DNA of 54,446 bases from Hypsibius dujardini (taxonomy: Eukaryota > Tardigrada > Eutardigrada > Parachela > Hypsibiidae). Made by a program: the position numbers and the translations under genes. The notes beneath the pieces were generated by a model that worked only from the letters and a program-made list of their open reading frames with translations, was not told where the DNA came from and ran no database searches. The stretch is from contig LRSR01000670.1 in NCBI GenBank assembly GCA_001579985.1, positions 1 through 54,446 on the forward strand, given 5' to 3'. Below, piece after piece: positions 11,160 through 22,267 of the stretch; position 1 is the first letter of the stretch; every line of letters begins with the position of its first letter.

Positions 11160-12615
11160 TTTAAACTTTTTTTATTTACAACCTATAAACAATATTTTCC
11201 TCGAATCTCTCAATATAATCTTTGTTCCATTCAATGCACCTCTTCAACCGGGCCAGCCATTGCTGGAACTTAAACAAAAAAAGCCATTCATGGAGAGCTG
11301 GTTCAGCGCAAACGCAACTGCCCCGTTCAACTCTTTCTGATTCGAAACAATTCTGCTCTTCAGAATTTCCTTTAATTTAGAAAAAATAAAAAAGTCGCAC
11401 GGTGCAACAGTGGGACCTTAGGGCGCGTGAGGGAAAGTGGCAAGTTTCTTCTTTTTTAGGAATATTGTTGTTGGTACAGAGGTGTAATAGAAGGCGTTGT
11501 CTTGCAACGCTTTTTGCCTGATCTTTTTACCAGCTTCACCATCAACAATTGGTGATGTAAAAGTTATCTTCCAGATCAATTTTTCCAAATCATAATTTAC
11601 AGAAGTATCTCCAGACGGTTTTAATAGATGGAGTTAAGTCTCTAAAGGTTACTTCAAACGGTTAAAAAGTCGAAAGGGTTGCTAATTTTTAAAATAATTG
11701 AAGGCAGCGCTTTGGAGACCTTTTTTATCACGACGCATGATCGATCGACTAATTCTTTACGTTTTTACAAGTGAGCTTCGCTATTGCGTTTGCCCATTGG
11801 CCAGTTGTGGGCCAACGTCACCGAAGCTTTTATTTCCTATTCACAATACTTTATTGGTTCCGAATAATATTTCAGATTTCAAAATTTTGACGCTCATAAT
11901 TTTTCTAAAACAGACTTTCAGTCATGTCATATGCCGTTCGTATGAGAGGAATTTTAGGTATTCAGTGTACTCTAGACGGACTTTCGCGTTTTCTTCAGAG
12001 GCATTCAAACGTAACAATATAATGTATTGAACGAAAAACTCGTTCAACGAAATATTGAGCGCAGAAACTTTCTTTTCATCATTGCTCACTCGCTGCTGAT
12101 GGACCGTCCATGTACAGAGTCCCGTCCGGGTTCTCAACCTGATCGACAAGAATGCATCTAATGAGGTTGCTTTTCAGACCGATTGTCGGTTCGCTCATTT
12201 CTTCGAGAATGTTTTTTCGGTTCAGGGACAAATAGCGACCTTAGTTTTTCCGCGGTGTAAGGCATGATAAAAAGCATTTTCGATAAAATCACGAAGAATG
12301 AAAAGGACAACGTAAAGGAGAGAAGCGTAAAGACTTAATGGTAGGTAGCACTATTTATAGGCTCGCCGGACAGTTAGAGCAATGCGAAGGTTAGCGGACA
12401 AGTGAGTGGGAGAGATACACGAAAGGGGCGCGGTCCGACAAAGTGCCCACTCACGAGTCTCAAAAAGCTACGACTAAATTTAGAGGCTAAATATTTCCCG
12501 TTTTGCAAAGTCGTACAAGAAAATTGAAAATTAATATTTTTTCTAGTTGACTGGAAGGATGCAAGGAAAAACTGCTTTTGAAACTAAAACCGTTCTGATA
12601 CCGGACGTTAATGGG

Positions 12616-15179
12616 TTAAAAGAACCGAAGACGCTCACAATTGTTCTTGCCACAGGTTGCTGCAGAATACCAATCGATTGAGCAACATTGACACCAATCC
12701 TCATGATCCTGTGGCGGAATGGTGCACAGCCACTTAATTTGCTGCACGGGCGACCTTTGTCTATGTGCCTTTAGTAAGCTAACAGCGTTCTCCCCACTCG
12801 CGATTTCAGGGCTTATTTGTGAGATCGGAACCTTTCAGCTATGTTTTGTATTATTTTTTAATTTTAATTTTAAAGAAGACCGGAGGTAATTATTTTGGCA
12901 GTTACGATTGCCTTTGGACTCTTCTAATTATTTTGCTCATCGGCGTGATCATCGGCCACTGATTAGTGAATAAAAGATTCCGAAATATTTATAGTCTCCG
13001 TTATGCAATACGGTGTATCAACAGTAATATTTGCCCTGTTGCAGGATTCGTACCATTAGCTACGGCACTTCCTGGTGGTGACTCCAGTCTGATCAACTCT
13101 CTGCTCACAATCCCAAGTCTGTTAAGATGAATCAGTCCTTGCAACTCGAGGCATCAGAGCTGTCTCTCACACTTTTTGAATGCCAAATGGCCCATTTCTA
13201 GCATGTTTTTTTATGATCAATGAGGGAGCCAGACACCAAGCAGTTTAGTTGTGTCAAACGTTTGCGCTAATGAGCGCGCATGCATGGATCCATGGTCGGA
13301 TGGACCTAGACTGCATCAACGAAGTTCGCAGATTGGAAGGCTAACAGAATAGTTCTATAATGCCGTGTCAGTCATTGGAGGATTTCGCATGCCAACATAA
13401 GGGTTCAAATAAACATGAACATAACTTTTTGGCTACGCGCGCTATCGTTCTTTCCAATTAATGCCTCACTGTGCTCCCCTGGCTTTTTTGGTTTTGGTTT
13501 TCTGGTTTGGTTAGGTTGGGTTATTTTGCTGTACTCTACGCAAGCAAGTTCTAAATTTATGAAGAACTGTTTATGTTTTTGCCGTGGGGAATCAAAAAAG
13601 ATGGAAATCTTCATGGAATCGGCAAAGTTGTCTCAGTCCTTTTGGTTCGGCAAAATTAATCAATCAACGCTAAGCCCAATGCGTTTTCTCTATCCGGCGT
13701 TTTGGGGCCCTCACCGTACACGCTGCACCATAATCGTCATTGACAATTTTCTCCGAAGAAACAAAATTGTCAGAGTAATCTAAAGAGAGGATGAACAAAG
13801 TAGTTTTAGTTGAGGTTAGAGATTTACATTAAGTTGCTTGGTTAAATCAGTTTGCGAAAAGAAACATTTCGAATACACAGGGAACATACATAACATACGT
13901 GTCATATTACGTTAGATTGAGATATGTCGGTTTGCGAAACCTCTCTATTACTTTGCATAAAGGCTCAAAATACAGTTCCCTTTTCCTAAACAATTTTTAT
14001 TTTTTCTTAAATGACAAATCCTTCTCCATAAACAAGAAGTTCTTTTCCCTAAGCAGCAAGACATTTTTTGGACTGAAAACGAAACTTTAATTACCTGGAC
14101 TATGGAATAATAAAAAAATAAACTTGATTCTCCGTCGATGCATCCTGTTGACTGAATTTATTTTTGATATCCCAGAGAATGGCTTTTAAAACCCATCAGT
14201 AAATTAATTTCGAAATTGAGGGGGCGGAGTTATAGGCACTAACAGAACCGGGATTCTACACTCGATCGACCATGCATCCACCGGGATCCTTTCCAAAATA
14301 ACAGCCAAACCTCCCCCCCTCGTTTTCAAGAAAAAAACTTTGGCTGGTGTCAGTGAATTAAATTTTGAGTTAGTTAGGTTAGAAAAGTAGAGGAAATACA
14401 TTTTAGAAATACGTGTTTATTGTTGCTATACTGGTATCTTCCACTGATTGTCCAACTTTATAAATGTTTCCCATTTGAACAAGGTCTTGTTCCGGGTAAG
14501 TAATATTTTCTAAAATTATTTAAAGGAAACATGTTTTTAGAAAAAAAGGTTTGGCTGCCATCTGAGACTGCCATTGGTAATTGCTCCCTTGTCAGTAAAC
14601 TCCCTCATCTAATACGTTAATAATGGTATTACTGTAGACATTTTTTCCTTCATCTTCTAGTATGGTAAACAAAACATTTTCCGATTTGATGTTTGACAGA
14701 CTGTTTGATCATACTTTTCCCTTATTTAAGCCACATATTTTTGCAGGTGTAGTAAATATAGTAGACAAGGTTTTTCCTAGTTTGTTTTGCCAGAAATTAA
14801 CGTTTTAATCCTCGACTCTTGCTCGTAGTATTCCATGACTCTTTCTCCCCTCATGCAATTGTGAGGGAAATTACAACATAGGTCCGCTCCATTTCTGGGG
14901 AACCGCCGGGTTTTAGAGGATGTCTAAGAAACTTCCGCCGACGCATCAGAAAGAGGGTGTTGCAGTTCAAGTTACTTCACACATGTATATCCGGCAAGCT
15001 TAATTAAATATCTCGTATATCATATTGACTAACATTCTGATTGTCTTGGGACTAAAATGCATATCACGAGTTCGCCTATTCTAGAAAGCGTATTGAGGCT
15101 CAAACGCCGAAGGGAAGGTAAAGACATGTATTGATATTCTCGACATTAGTCGTCTCCTGAAAATTACACACCCACGCAT
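12616..15179. other. Intergenic region between copies B and C
   Basis: TTAA at 12616-12619 closes the 3' end of a piggyBac-like MITE (GGACGTTAATGGGTTAA). The next 120 bp (12620-12740) recur at 31250-31375, upstream of copy E, marking the left side of the C/E duplication. The remaining 2.4 kb is AT-rich with only short frames, none with a recognisable domain or splice-supported structure. I see no gene here. Confidence 0.6.
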
Positions 15180-15284
15180 ACGTTCAATTAAGCTGCGTCT
15201 TACCTATACAGCAATTAGAATCATTGCAAATATTTCATCCAATTTTTCACTCTTCAGCAATTTTAAATTGTTTCCGAGACAGTT
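15180..15284 (+). promoter_or_regulatory. Conserved 5' flank or leader of copy C
   Basis: The roughly 105 bp before the copy C start match 31770-31885 before copy E: a TTAAGCTGCGTC start, AGCAATT and AATCATTGC blocks, TTTTTCACTCTTC or TTTTATCTTTCACTCTTC, then TTTTAAATT(G/A)TTTCCGA just before ATG. The similarity fits either a shared promoter and 5' leader or simply recent duplication. No consensus TATA box is evident. Confidence 0.4.
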
Positions 15285-18200
15285 ATGGTCCGACAAATCG
15301 GTCTACTAGCATTACTGATTTCAATCGTATTGAGGAGCGGTTTCTGCAAGGGAGTTCATGTCATTACAGTCATTATTGGGGACAGCCCTACAATGGGTTA
15401 CGTTGCCCAAAGTCCAGGTTACGACGTCGCCTTTTCCCGAGCGGTGGGGCTATTTCCGAGTGCCCTGCGAAATATCACTAGGCAAACTGTTTATAGACCA
15501 GGGGCATTTAGCTGCTCGGAAGCGGCGGAGATCATGCCGTTTGTGGCGGTCCAGATTTCCGAAATTTTGGATGAACATCGTTTCGACTTGAACGTTCTCA
15601 TCAGTCCTGGTATGACAATACTATATATTTTATGTTTTCTAAGTGTTTTTTAATTTTAATCTTTTTTTATTACTTACATCCTACTTTGTACTAGGATATA
15701 TGTACTTTTAAACTTCGTTTGGTAATCCGCAGGATGCAGTCTTGAAATGATGATATTAGGAGACTTCGCAAGAGGTAAGACCTTCAGTAAAAGCATTTCT
15801 TTTTTTCCTGAGAACCACATTCAAATATGAATTAATTAAGTCATTAGAGAGTACAAGCGCTAGTGCTTCGGGTTAAAATTGCGATCTATTTCGGATTCTG
15901 GTGATCTCAGTCTTTAGAGATTACGGGCTAAAAAAATCCCTTTTTTTGCTAATTTCTTTATTTTCCGGCTGATAGAACAAATGCAGCTTCACGTGTTTAG
16001 TAGTAGGATAAAATGTCAAAGCTCTTGACACTTGCAGATGCGCCGAAGATGAGGACAAAATCCGTCATCCAGTACCACTTTATTAGCAACTCGATTGTGA
16101 TATTTATCAATAAATCTTCAAATTATTTAGTGGTATAAATCGAACAGTCCTGGTAACTCGGCATAATCGGTATCATCTTTTGTAGAATGGAACGTGCCTC
16201 TTCTCCCAACGTAAGTGGCTAAAATTATACCATAACTAATTGGCGCATGCATAATGTATTTAAATGGTACTCTTTTCTGCTAGGATTGCAATTGATCAGT
16301 CTCTAGCAAACACACAACGTTATCCCACTGTCGTAGCCTTCCCCTCATCCGACCAAGTGACCCTGATTCGGGCGACCATGTTTTTGTTGGATCGGTTTTC
16401 CTGGACGACAATCAGTCTCATTTGCGGTGATCAAAATCTGAAGGGGTCCGACGGGGGAGTGTTTTATTTAGCCGCGTGTCGAGGGTTCCTCACTGTATTG
16501 GGTAGCCAGAAAGACAAGTACAATTTGAATGTCCAGCACTTTGACCCGAAAGTCAAAGAGGGCGATTTAGATGCTTACAGCAGTGTTCTACGCAATGCCG
16601 CAACCCAGAGCCGAGGTAACAGGACAAATGAAAAATGTTTAACTACCGAACGAGTGACATCATTGATTTCTCTCTCGACAGTCATCCTAATTATAATTCC
16701 CACAAACCCAAGATTACGTAATTTCATGGTATGTATATTCAAAATAGTTTCAAATACAAATACTCTTTTGGACATTGAGAAAGAATCGATATTCTTTCAG
16801 CTAGTTTTTTTACACCTGTTGTTAGAATTTTTTTTAATGATAGCAAACATCATTCTTCGTCAACTCTTTTTCATTTGTAAATTTTAACATATCAAATGAA
16901 ATATATTTAACGACTAGTGTTTAAAAATAATTCTCGCATTTCATGCATGCAGATACCAATTGTATTTTAGGTATTTTGATTTAGGCTGAGTTACGCGAAT
17001 TTCGAAAACTTTCACTACATTACAGATTAACGCAGAGCGTCTTGGAATGACCGAGGGAGATTATGTTAGTATACAAAAGCTGGGTTAATTAAATTCCCCT
17101 ACGAAATGATGTACGTCAAAATTTTAACTTTCAGATCTTTATTGCCCCACGTTCGCCTATGGTCCCTACGGAAGGCATACTTGACCTGCAACTAAGAAAT
17201 GGGTCGTATCTGGTATTTGCAGGACGCACCCTGAAACCTTCTAAAATTGTTTGACCCACGGGAACTATTTTGATTTGATAAAATCTATAGGCTGCAGATT
17301 CGGCTTTTCAAAGCCTGATGCTGGTGAATAATCCCAGTCCAAATTGGGCAGCTCTAAGCGGAGTCCTGCAAAGCATACGCAATGTATCTGAAGTCCGCTA
17401 CAATAAGTCGCTCACTAATATCGAAATGGTTTGAGTCAACAAAACATACTCCACTGCAGAGACTCTTTTTGGGTCTTTACAAATCAGAATCAGGACCCTT
17501 CACGGTTGGACCAGGGGTGGACAAAGGGGCAAAATTCATTTTTGTTTAAGATTGAACCCAAATTTTGGCCTCTTGTTCTTGATCATTTTGAAACTTGTGG
17601 GGATCTGGGGCTTTGATTTCCAGGAGTTTCGTGATTTCAAAACATTTTCCAAAACATCATTTTTTCGTTCAAATTTGTAGGTTGTTGAAGTCCAATATAA
17701 GCTCCCTATCAAGGAATACAAATGAGAGGTTCAAAACTTTAAGAACTGTACAAATTTGAAAAAAAATGATTTTTTTAAATACGCTTCCAAATCCCGGCGA
17801 TGCTCTGGAAGTTAAAACCCCACCCCCCCTGTTTCAAAATGATAAGGGACAAGAGGCCAAATTTTGCGTTCAATATTGAAAAAGGCTTTTCGCCCTTTTT
17901 TCCATCCCCTGGCTTTAAGATGAGGGGTCCTGCTTCCGGTCTGTAACGACCCTAAGTGAATCTCTGCTCCTCATGACGGTTTCCATATTTTCATGGTTTC
18001 TGCAATTTCCAGCTGAACGACGCAGCTGTTTCCGCATTTGAAGCTATGACTATCTTACTGAAGGTGAGTCATCACAATTTCATGTTTGATTGCTTAAGCA
18101 TTGTCATTCCATAATGATGTGTTCCTAAGAACACATTCCTGTTACGTTTACGTGACAGGGAAAACATTATACCGCTTTCATATTTAATCTACATTTCAAA

Positions 18201-20889
18201 GGGTTTTTTTTCTAAAACTATTCGAACTACAATACCAAGCTCTGAAATTTATTTGACTGAATTATGAATTTTATTTGCTATGATCCCCACAATAAAAATA
18301 TTTATTTTTAAAAAGGGTTTGCAATTCGTGTGTTCCTGTATTACGGTAGTATAATTATTCGCTAATAACAAATTTACTGCCAACGGCGGAAAGTTATCCA
18401 AGTTTATCAAAACGAATTTGCAAAATTTGACCCGAACAGAGCACATGCTAATTTTTGAAAAAGCTCACGTAAAAATTCGTTCATTTTTATACATCACAAG
18501 TTTGCGTTTCTAAGTAAGTAACAATTAACAATATTTTTTAGGTTATAAGAGGCATTTCACCTCTGGAAATGGAAATGCAAAATGGCATTACATTCCGCCA
18601 GTTGTTCCTCAACAGAACGTTCAACCCGCTGTCTCGACCAGTTTATATAGGACCTAAGGGTAAGGATGATCCCACAAGAAAAGGCTAAGTGACTGGAAAA
18701 TTTCCAACAGTGTGATTAAACGGTCAAAAGGAAATCATGCGGCTGTATGTTCCATTTAGGAATGAGAATCTGTGATGTCCACATTTCTAAATTCAACGTC
18801 ACGTCAGGGTTGATGGAGGTCCGTCAAACACTTTCTTCTCATCCCTTCGATTGTGGACGAGGACAGTTTTTTACACCAAAAATGGCATAGTTAAAAACCG
18901 TTTTTTTAACCATACTTTCATGAATTTCAGGTATCTGAAGAGTATCTTTCAGTGGCAGGGAATTCCGTCAGAACCCATGCACTCTCAACGGTGTGGCGCG
19001 GCAGAGACGGTCCACCGGTCAATCGGCCACTTTGCGGATACACCGGCGAGCTTTGCCTGAGAGGCTTAAGTAACTGGAAATCCATTTCCAAAAAACTTTA
19101 GAAAAACCCGGAGCTTTGTTTCAGTCTGAAATTCATGACAGGTCGCAAAAGTTGTTGCACAGAATATATAGGTTCACAAGTTTGCTCACTATTATTATCA
19201 AATAAGGGTTAATTTGCAAACTTTTGCCTTTTCAACTTTTTCACAAAAATTTCACATGTCATCCCAAGGTCCTCGTTTCTCATTGAGACATTCTTTAAAA
19301 GAAAATAGGTTTAATTCGTTTTGGACAGTTTCATTAGCTGCGCAGATTATTTGCACCCAGAAAGCAAACTTTTGCGTCTACTTAGAAAGAAACTAAAAAA
19401 AAACACGGCTACCCAAGCTTGTTACATCTCAAAGTGAAAAATGTGCGAATTCGTAAGGTAATTTCTATTTCGTCACATAATATAAACTATAACGCTAAGT
19501 TTTGAGTGTTTAAAATCTGAGTATCTATATAAATGAAGTCCGAAATTCAATAAATCAGACGAAATTCATCTAATAGAGTATTCTAAAGAATCTGTTTTCA
19601 GATAAGATTAAGAGATGTGATGTAGTTTGAAAACAAAAACAGAAATGCAGAAGTTTGCAAACCCAAAGTACTTCTGTGGAAAAAGATAATGGAAACTGAA
19701 AATGTTGTTTTTCTTGCTAATACTTTCGGTGACCGGCTTGAATTTTGAACAAAAACAAAGCAACGGGTCGTCCTTAAATAGTTCAATTTCAATGGCGGAT
19801 TGAGGTCGGCCCGGAGGGGATGGCAAGCCTGCTGAAGGGGTGGCAAATTTTTGTTTGCAATTATTGTCCGCCGTGGTGAGGGGGGCGGGAACTTTTAACA
19901 TGCACATGGTATAAAAAAATTTGAAATTTGAACACAAAAATAGCACAAAAACATATTTTGCCCTCCCCCGCTCGGGGGGGGGGGAAGGCGATGCAACAGC
20001 CCGGCCGGCCCAATGGTCAATCCACCACTGCTTCTCCTAATACTTAACGAACTCTCAAAAACATTCTGGGGGAACCCTTGTCATATAAATTACGGAAGGG
20101 GTCTGAAGTGATCGTATAGTCACATTGGTGACACATAGTTCACAGATGCAGGGAACAGGGATCGCTGGTTTCATGGAGACAAAGATTTCCAAAAAACATT
20201 TTTATGACACGAAGAGTAGTTTCAAATTGATTTCATAGTGGTTGGCACCCTAAACTGAAAGTGAAACTCGGAATTCCAAAAGTATCATCCGACTCTCGGT
20301 ATTTGTTTTAAAATTGCCCTTTTCATTACAATAATTGAGGATGAAAATCATGTCATTGTTCATTTTACAACCCTCACTAACGATTAAGAAGACAGTCACA
20401 TGAAAGCATCCAGATGTGTGTTACTGTAGTTCATTCAGAAATAGCATTCACAGACTGACAACGTCTAACTCCGTTTTTCAGCGAAAACTGCAGTGATCAT
20501 TTTAGCAGTGTCCATCTCCACTGCCCTTCTCGTCACTCTCGCAATCTTTATTGCGATTTATCACTGGTTAGTCCAACCGTTAATCGATAGATGAAGTGGT
20601 GGGACGAAGCGAGCAATAGCATTTATTACTCAGCTCAAGAAATTTTGTTTGTGTCCAAGCACAACGAATTCACAGCAAATTTGTTCGTATCCGTATCTTT
20701 GTCTGTAGCATTTTCGGACGCAGCGACCATGGGGCAGATCGACCCTGGTGGGACCTCCAACCTGACCTGTTGTTTGTAATTACCAGAACAACAGCCTGGA
20801 AAAGTCTGTCACCTGACGAGGAGGTGTCAACGAATTCCCTCGCATCTGGTTTACAGTTCCCACCCTCTCCATCACAGACGAGAATGTGA
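15285..20889 (+). CDS. Receptor copy C: complete NPR/guanylyl-cyclase-like receptor without cyclase
   Basis: Fourteen exons: 15285-15609, 15733-15774, 16186-16210, 16284-16615, 16682-16728, 17026-17064, 17135-17212, 17291-17428, 18013-18063, 18542-18659, 18760-18818, 18931-19069, 20482-20566, 20709-20889. Summed length is 1659 nt, open for 552 residues, close to NPR-C size. The signal peptide runs L-L-A-L-L-I-S-I-V-L. Ligand-domain motifs are F-S-C-S-E-A, P-G-C-S-L-E, A-R-E-W-N-V-P-L and Y-P-T-V-V-A-F-P-S-S-D-Q. Exon 12 has W-R-G-R-D-G-P-P and C-G-Y-T-G-E-L-C, matching the WPGG..PP..P.CGF..C stretch before the membrane in natriuretic receptors. Exon 13 is one membrane helix. Exon 14 starts at the tgtag acceptor shared with D and E and reads R-P-W-W-D-L, then a tail longer than in D and E. 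Intron 8 holds a hairpin MITE, intron 12 another MITE and a CAGTGGCG repeat. Clearance or co-receptor function is inferred. Confidence 0.87.
17458..17967. mobile_element. Long-inverted-repeat MITE, family 1, in intron 8 of C
   Basis: The left end (AGAGACTC, GGGTCTTTACA, AGGACCC, GGACAAAGGGGCAAAA) is complemented by the right end (GCCCTTTTTTCCATCCCC, GGGGTCCT, CTGTAACGACCC, AGTGAATCTCT), so transcripts could fold into a hairpin with roughly 100-bp arms. Copies occupy the same intron in D (22695-23200) and E (36105-36600), plus 40695-41516 and 46201-47119. It is non-coding, and no target duplication was established. Confidence 0.7.
19111..19760. mobile_element. Long-inverted-repeat MITE, family 2, in intron 12 of C
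   Basis: The left arm (GAGCTTTGTTTCAGTCTGAAATTCATGACAGG..., with GCAAACTTTTGCC) is mirrored by the right arm (AGAAGTTTGCAAACC ... GACCGGCTTGAATTTTGAAC ... ACAAAGC). Related copies: D intron 12 (about 24368-25030), E intron 12 (about 37998-38225, right part lost) and a reversed copy at about 49435-49885. It carries no coding frame. Confidence 0.6.
19790..20030. repeat. CAGTGGCG-type interspersed element, copy 3, in intron 12 of C
   Basis: It starts CAATGGCGGATTGAGGTCGG and ends GGTCAATCCACCACTG. The interior has C- and G-runs around GCTCGGGG. It sits directly after the family-2 MITE, so intron 12 of C was enlarged by two successive insertions. Confidence 0.6.
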
Positions 20890-22267
20890 CGCGTGTCAAA
20901 CATTTGGCGAGTCATAAATCTCATTGACCTTAGGGCATGTTGATAATCTACTTGCAAACAGTTTTGCCATTTTAGTTTTTGTTCCAGCTGAGTTTTTCGG
21001 TTATATTGTAGTAAACTATGAAAAACAACGGGACACTTGAGTTATGCTAAGTTTATGGTCCGTGTCAGACATCAGACCGAAGAAAGTCAGGTTTAATTTG
21101 AATGTTAAACTATTCTTGTCAGACAACGCTCCAAAATACACCAAAATCGGCGGTTCTTCTGATATTGTTACAAAGATGCTCAAATTCGTTCTGGAAAACG
21201 GGCTTGGTATATTCTCCTAATCTGTCGCCATCCAATTTGTGCTTTTATACTTTATACTTTTATACTAACTAATTTTATGAGGCATACTTTACTGGCATGC
21301 TGCTCTGTCCCCTCTGATAGTGGGAAATTAGTTCACCACTCGTTAGAAAGAGTATTTTCTCCCTTTTTGTTTCATCATAAAATAACTGCATTAATTTAAG
21401 TTTTTTACTTTTTTTTTGCATTTTCTCCGGGGAGCACCAAATCGACGTTTTGTTTCTGTGAATCCGCACCACTTATTGAAAATCGAAAAGATCAAAGTTT
21501 CTCATCGTTTTTCAAAGGTGCACAAATGTAAACGAACTTGACAATTTATTGTCCAATTGATTACCTAGATCACATTTTCCTTGAATCCTTGCCAGAAAAA
21601 TGATCCACCAGTTTTCCCAATCCCTCCTTAGAAGGAGGATTTTTTCATTTGTCATAATGGCTGAACCTCTGCTATTGTTTTGTAGACTAATTCTCAACAA
21701 AGCACCGAATACAGTGCTCAAAATGTACTTTTTAGATAAAAATAAGTCTATTGATAACAATATTACTTTTTACGGTTCTCGCGGATTTAAGAAAAGAATA
21801 GGATCACGCAGCGAACGTGCTGAAGAATTTTTAGGTGGGAGAACTTCCTCTTATTCCATCTTCAACTCTCCTCTTCTTTTTATTTGATAAAAATAAAAGA
21901 ATTTTTACAAATTAAAATTGGTTGTTTAAAAAGGCTAATTAACACACTTTTTCGAATTTTAAAATAACAAACACTGAGAAAGTTGTTCAAGAAAAAGCGC
22001 GTTTCATATAAGCAAAAAAAGCATTCGGAATATCGCTTTTTCTGGTCATCGGCGAGTTTGGCGTGTGGACGCACAATTGATTGTTAGATAGAGCAAAACA
22101 ATGTCTAGCGTTTGGCCTTTTAAGTTTTTGTTTTTTTTTTCGACTTGAGGGAAGTGGGAGTTGGTACAAACTTGTTTCAAAAATAAGTTTCCACAGGGTA
22201 TCTTAGGTATTTTTGTTTTGTTTTAGGTTCAATTACGCCAATGTCCAAACTTTTTTGCATATTACAG
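20890..22267. other. Spacer between copies C and D with an unclassified repeat
   Basis: The segment 21418-22200 is about 80% similar by eye to 34870-35620, which lies inside intron 5 of copy E. Shared blocks include TTCTCCGGG(G/A)AGCACCAAAT, AATCCGCACCA, TTTTTACGG(T/C)(T/C)CTCGCGGATTT and GGCGA(G/A)TTTGGCGTGTGGAC. A frame at 21733-21887 and its counterpart stay open and differ by whole-codon indels, but no domain is recognisable. No exon 1-5 equivalents for copy D were found here. Confidence 0.5.

Larger units (their letters stand above)
9700..12530 (-). mobile_element. Decayed element with tyrosine-recombinase-like fragment
   Basis: The span is a relic of a larger transposon read on the minus strand. 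Its low-coordinate part (about 9770-9910) and high-coordinate part (about 12340-12520, with CTATTTATAG, GCG(C/T)GGTCCGAC and GACTAAATTTAGAGG) both recur in the roughly 360-bp copy at 40805-41170. That shorter copy therefore looks like the two ends brought together, a deletion derivative. Inside are a recombinase-like fragment (9980-10135) and a Cys/His-rich gag-like fragment (10902-10991). No reverse transcriptase is recognisable. I infer a DIRS/Ngaro-type or Crypton-type origin; neither is proven. Confidence 0.5.

Noticed and set aside
13415-13783. Plus-strand 122-codon frame with a hydrophobic start
   Set aside because: The hydrophobic run comes from TTTTGG/TTTGG-rich sequence; no homologue among the duplicated units and no flanking splice signals.
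20591-20779. Frame ending T-C-C-L after the helix exon as the receptor tail
   Set aside because: It needs a different acceptor and does not give the WW tail shared with B and F; the 11-nt deletion in E breaks it upstream. It is kept only as a possible alternative form.
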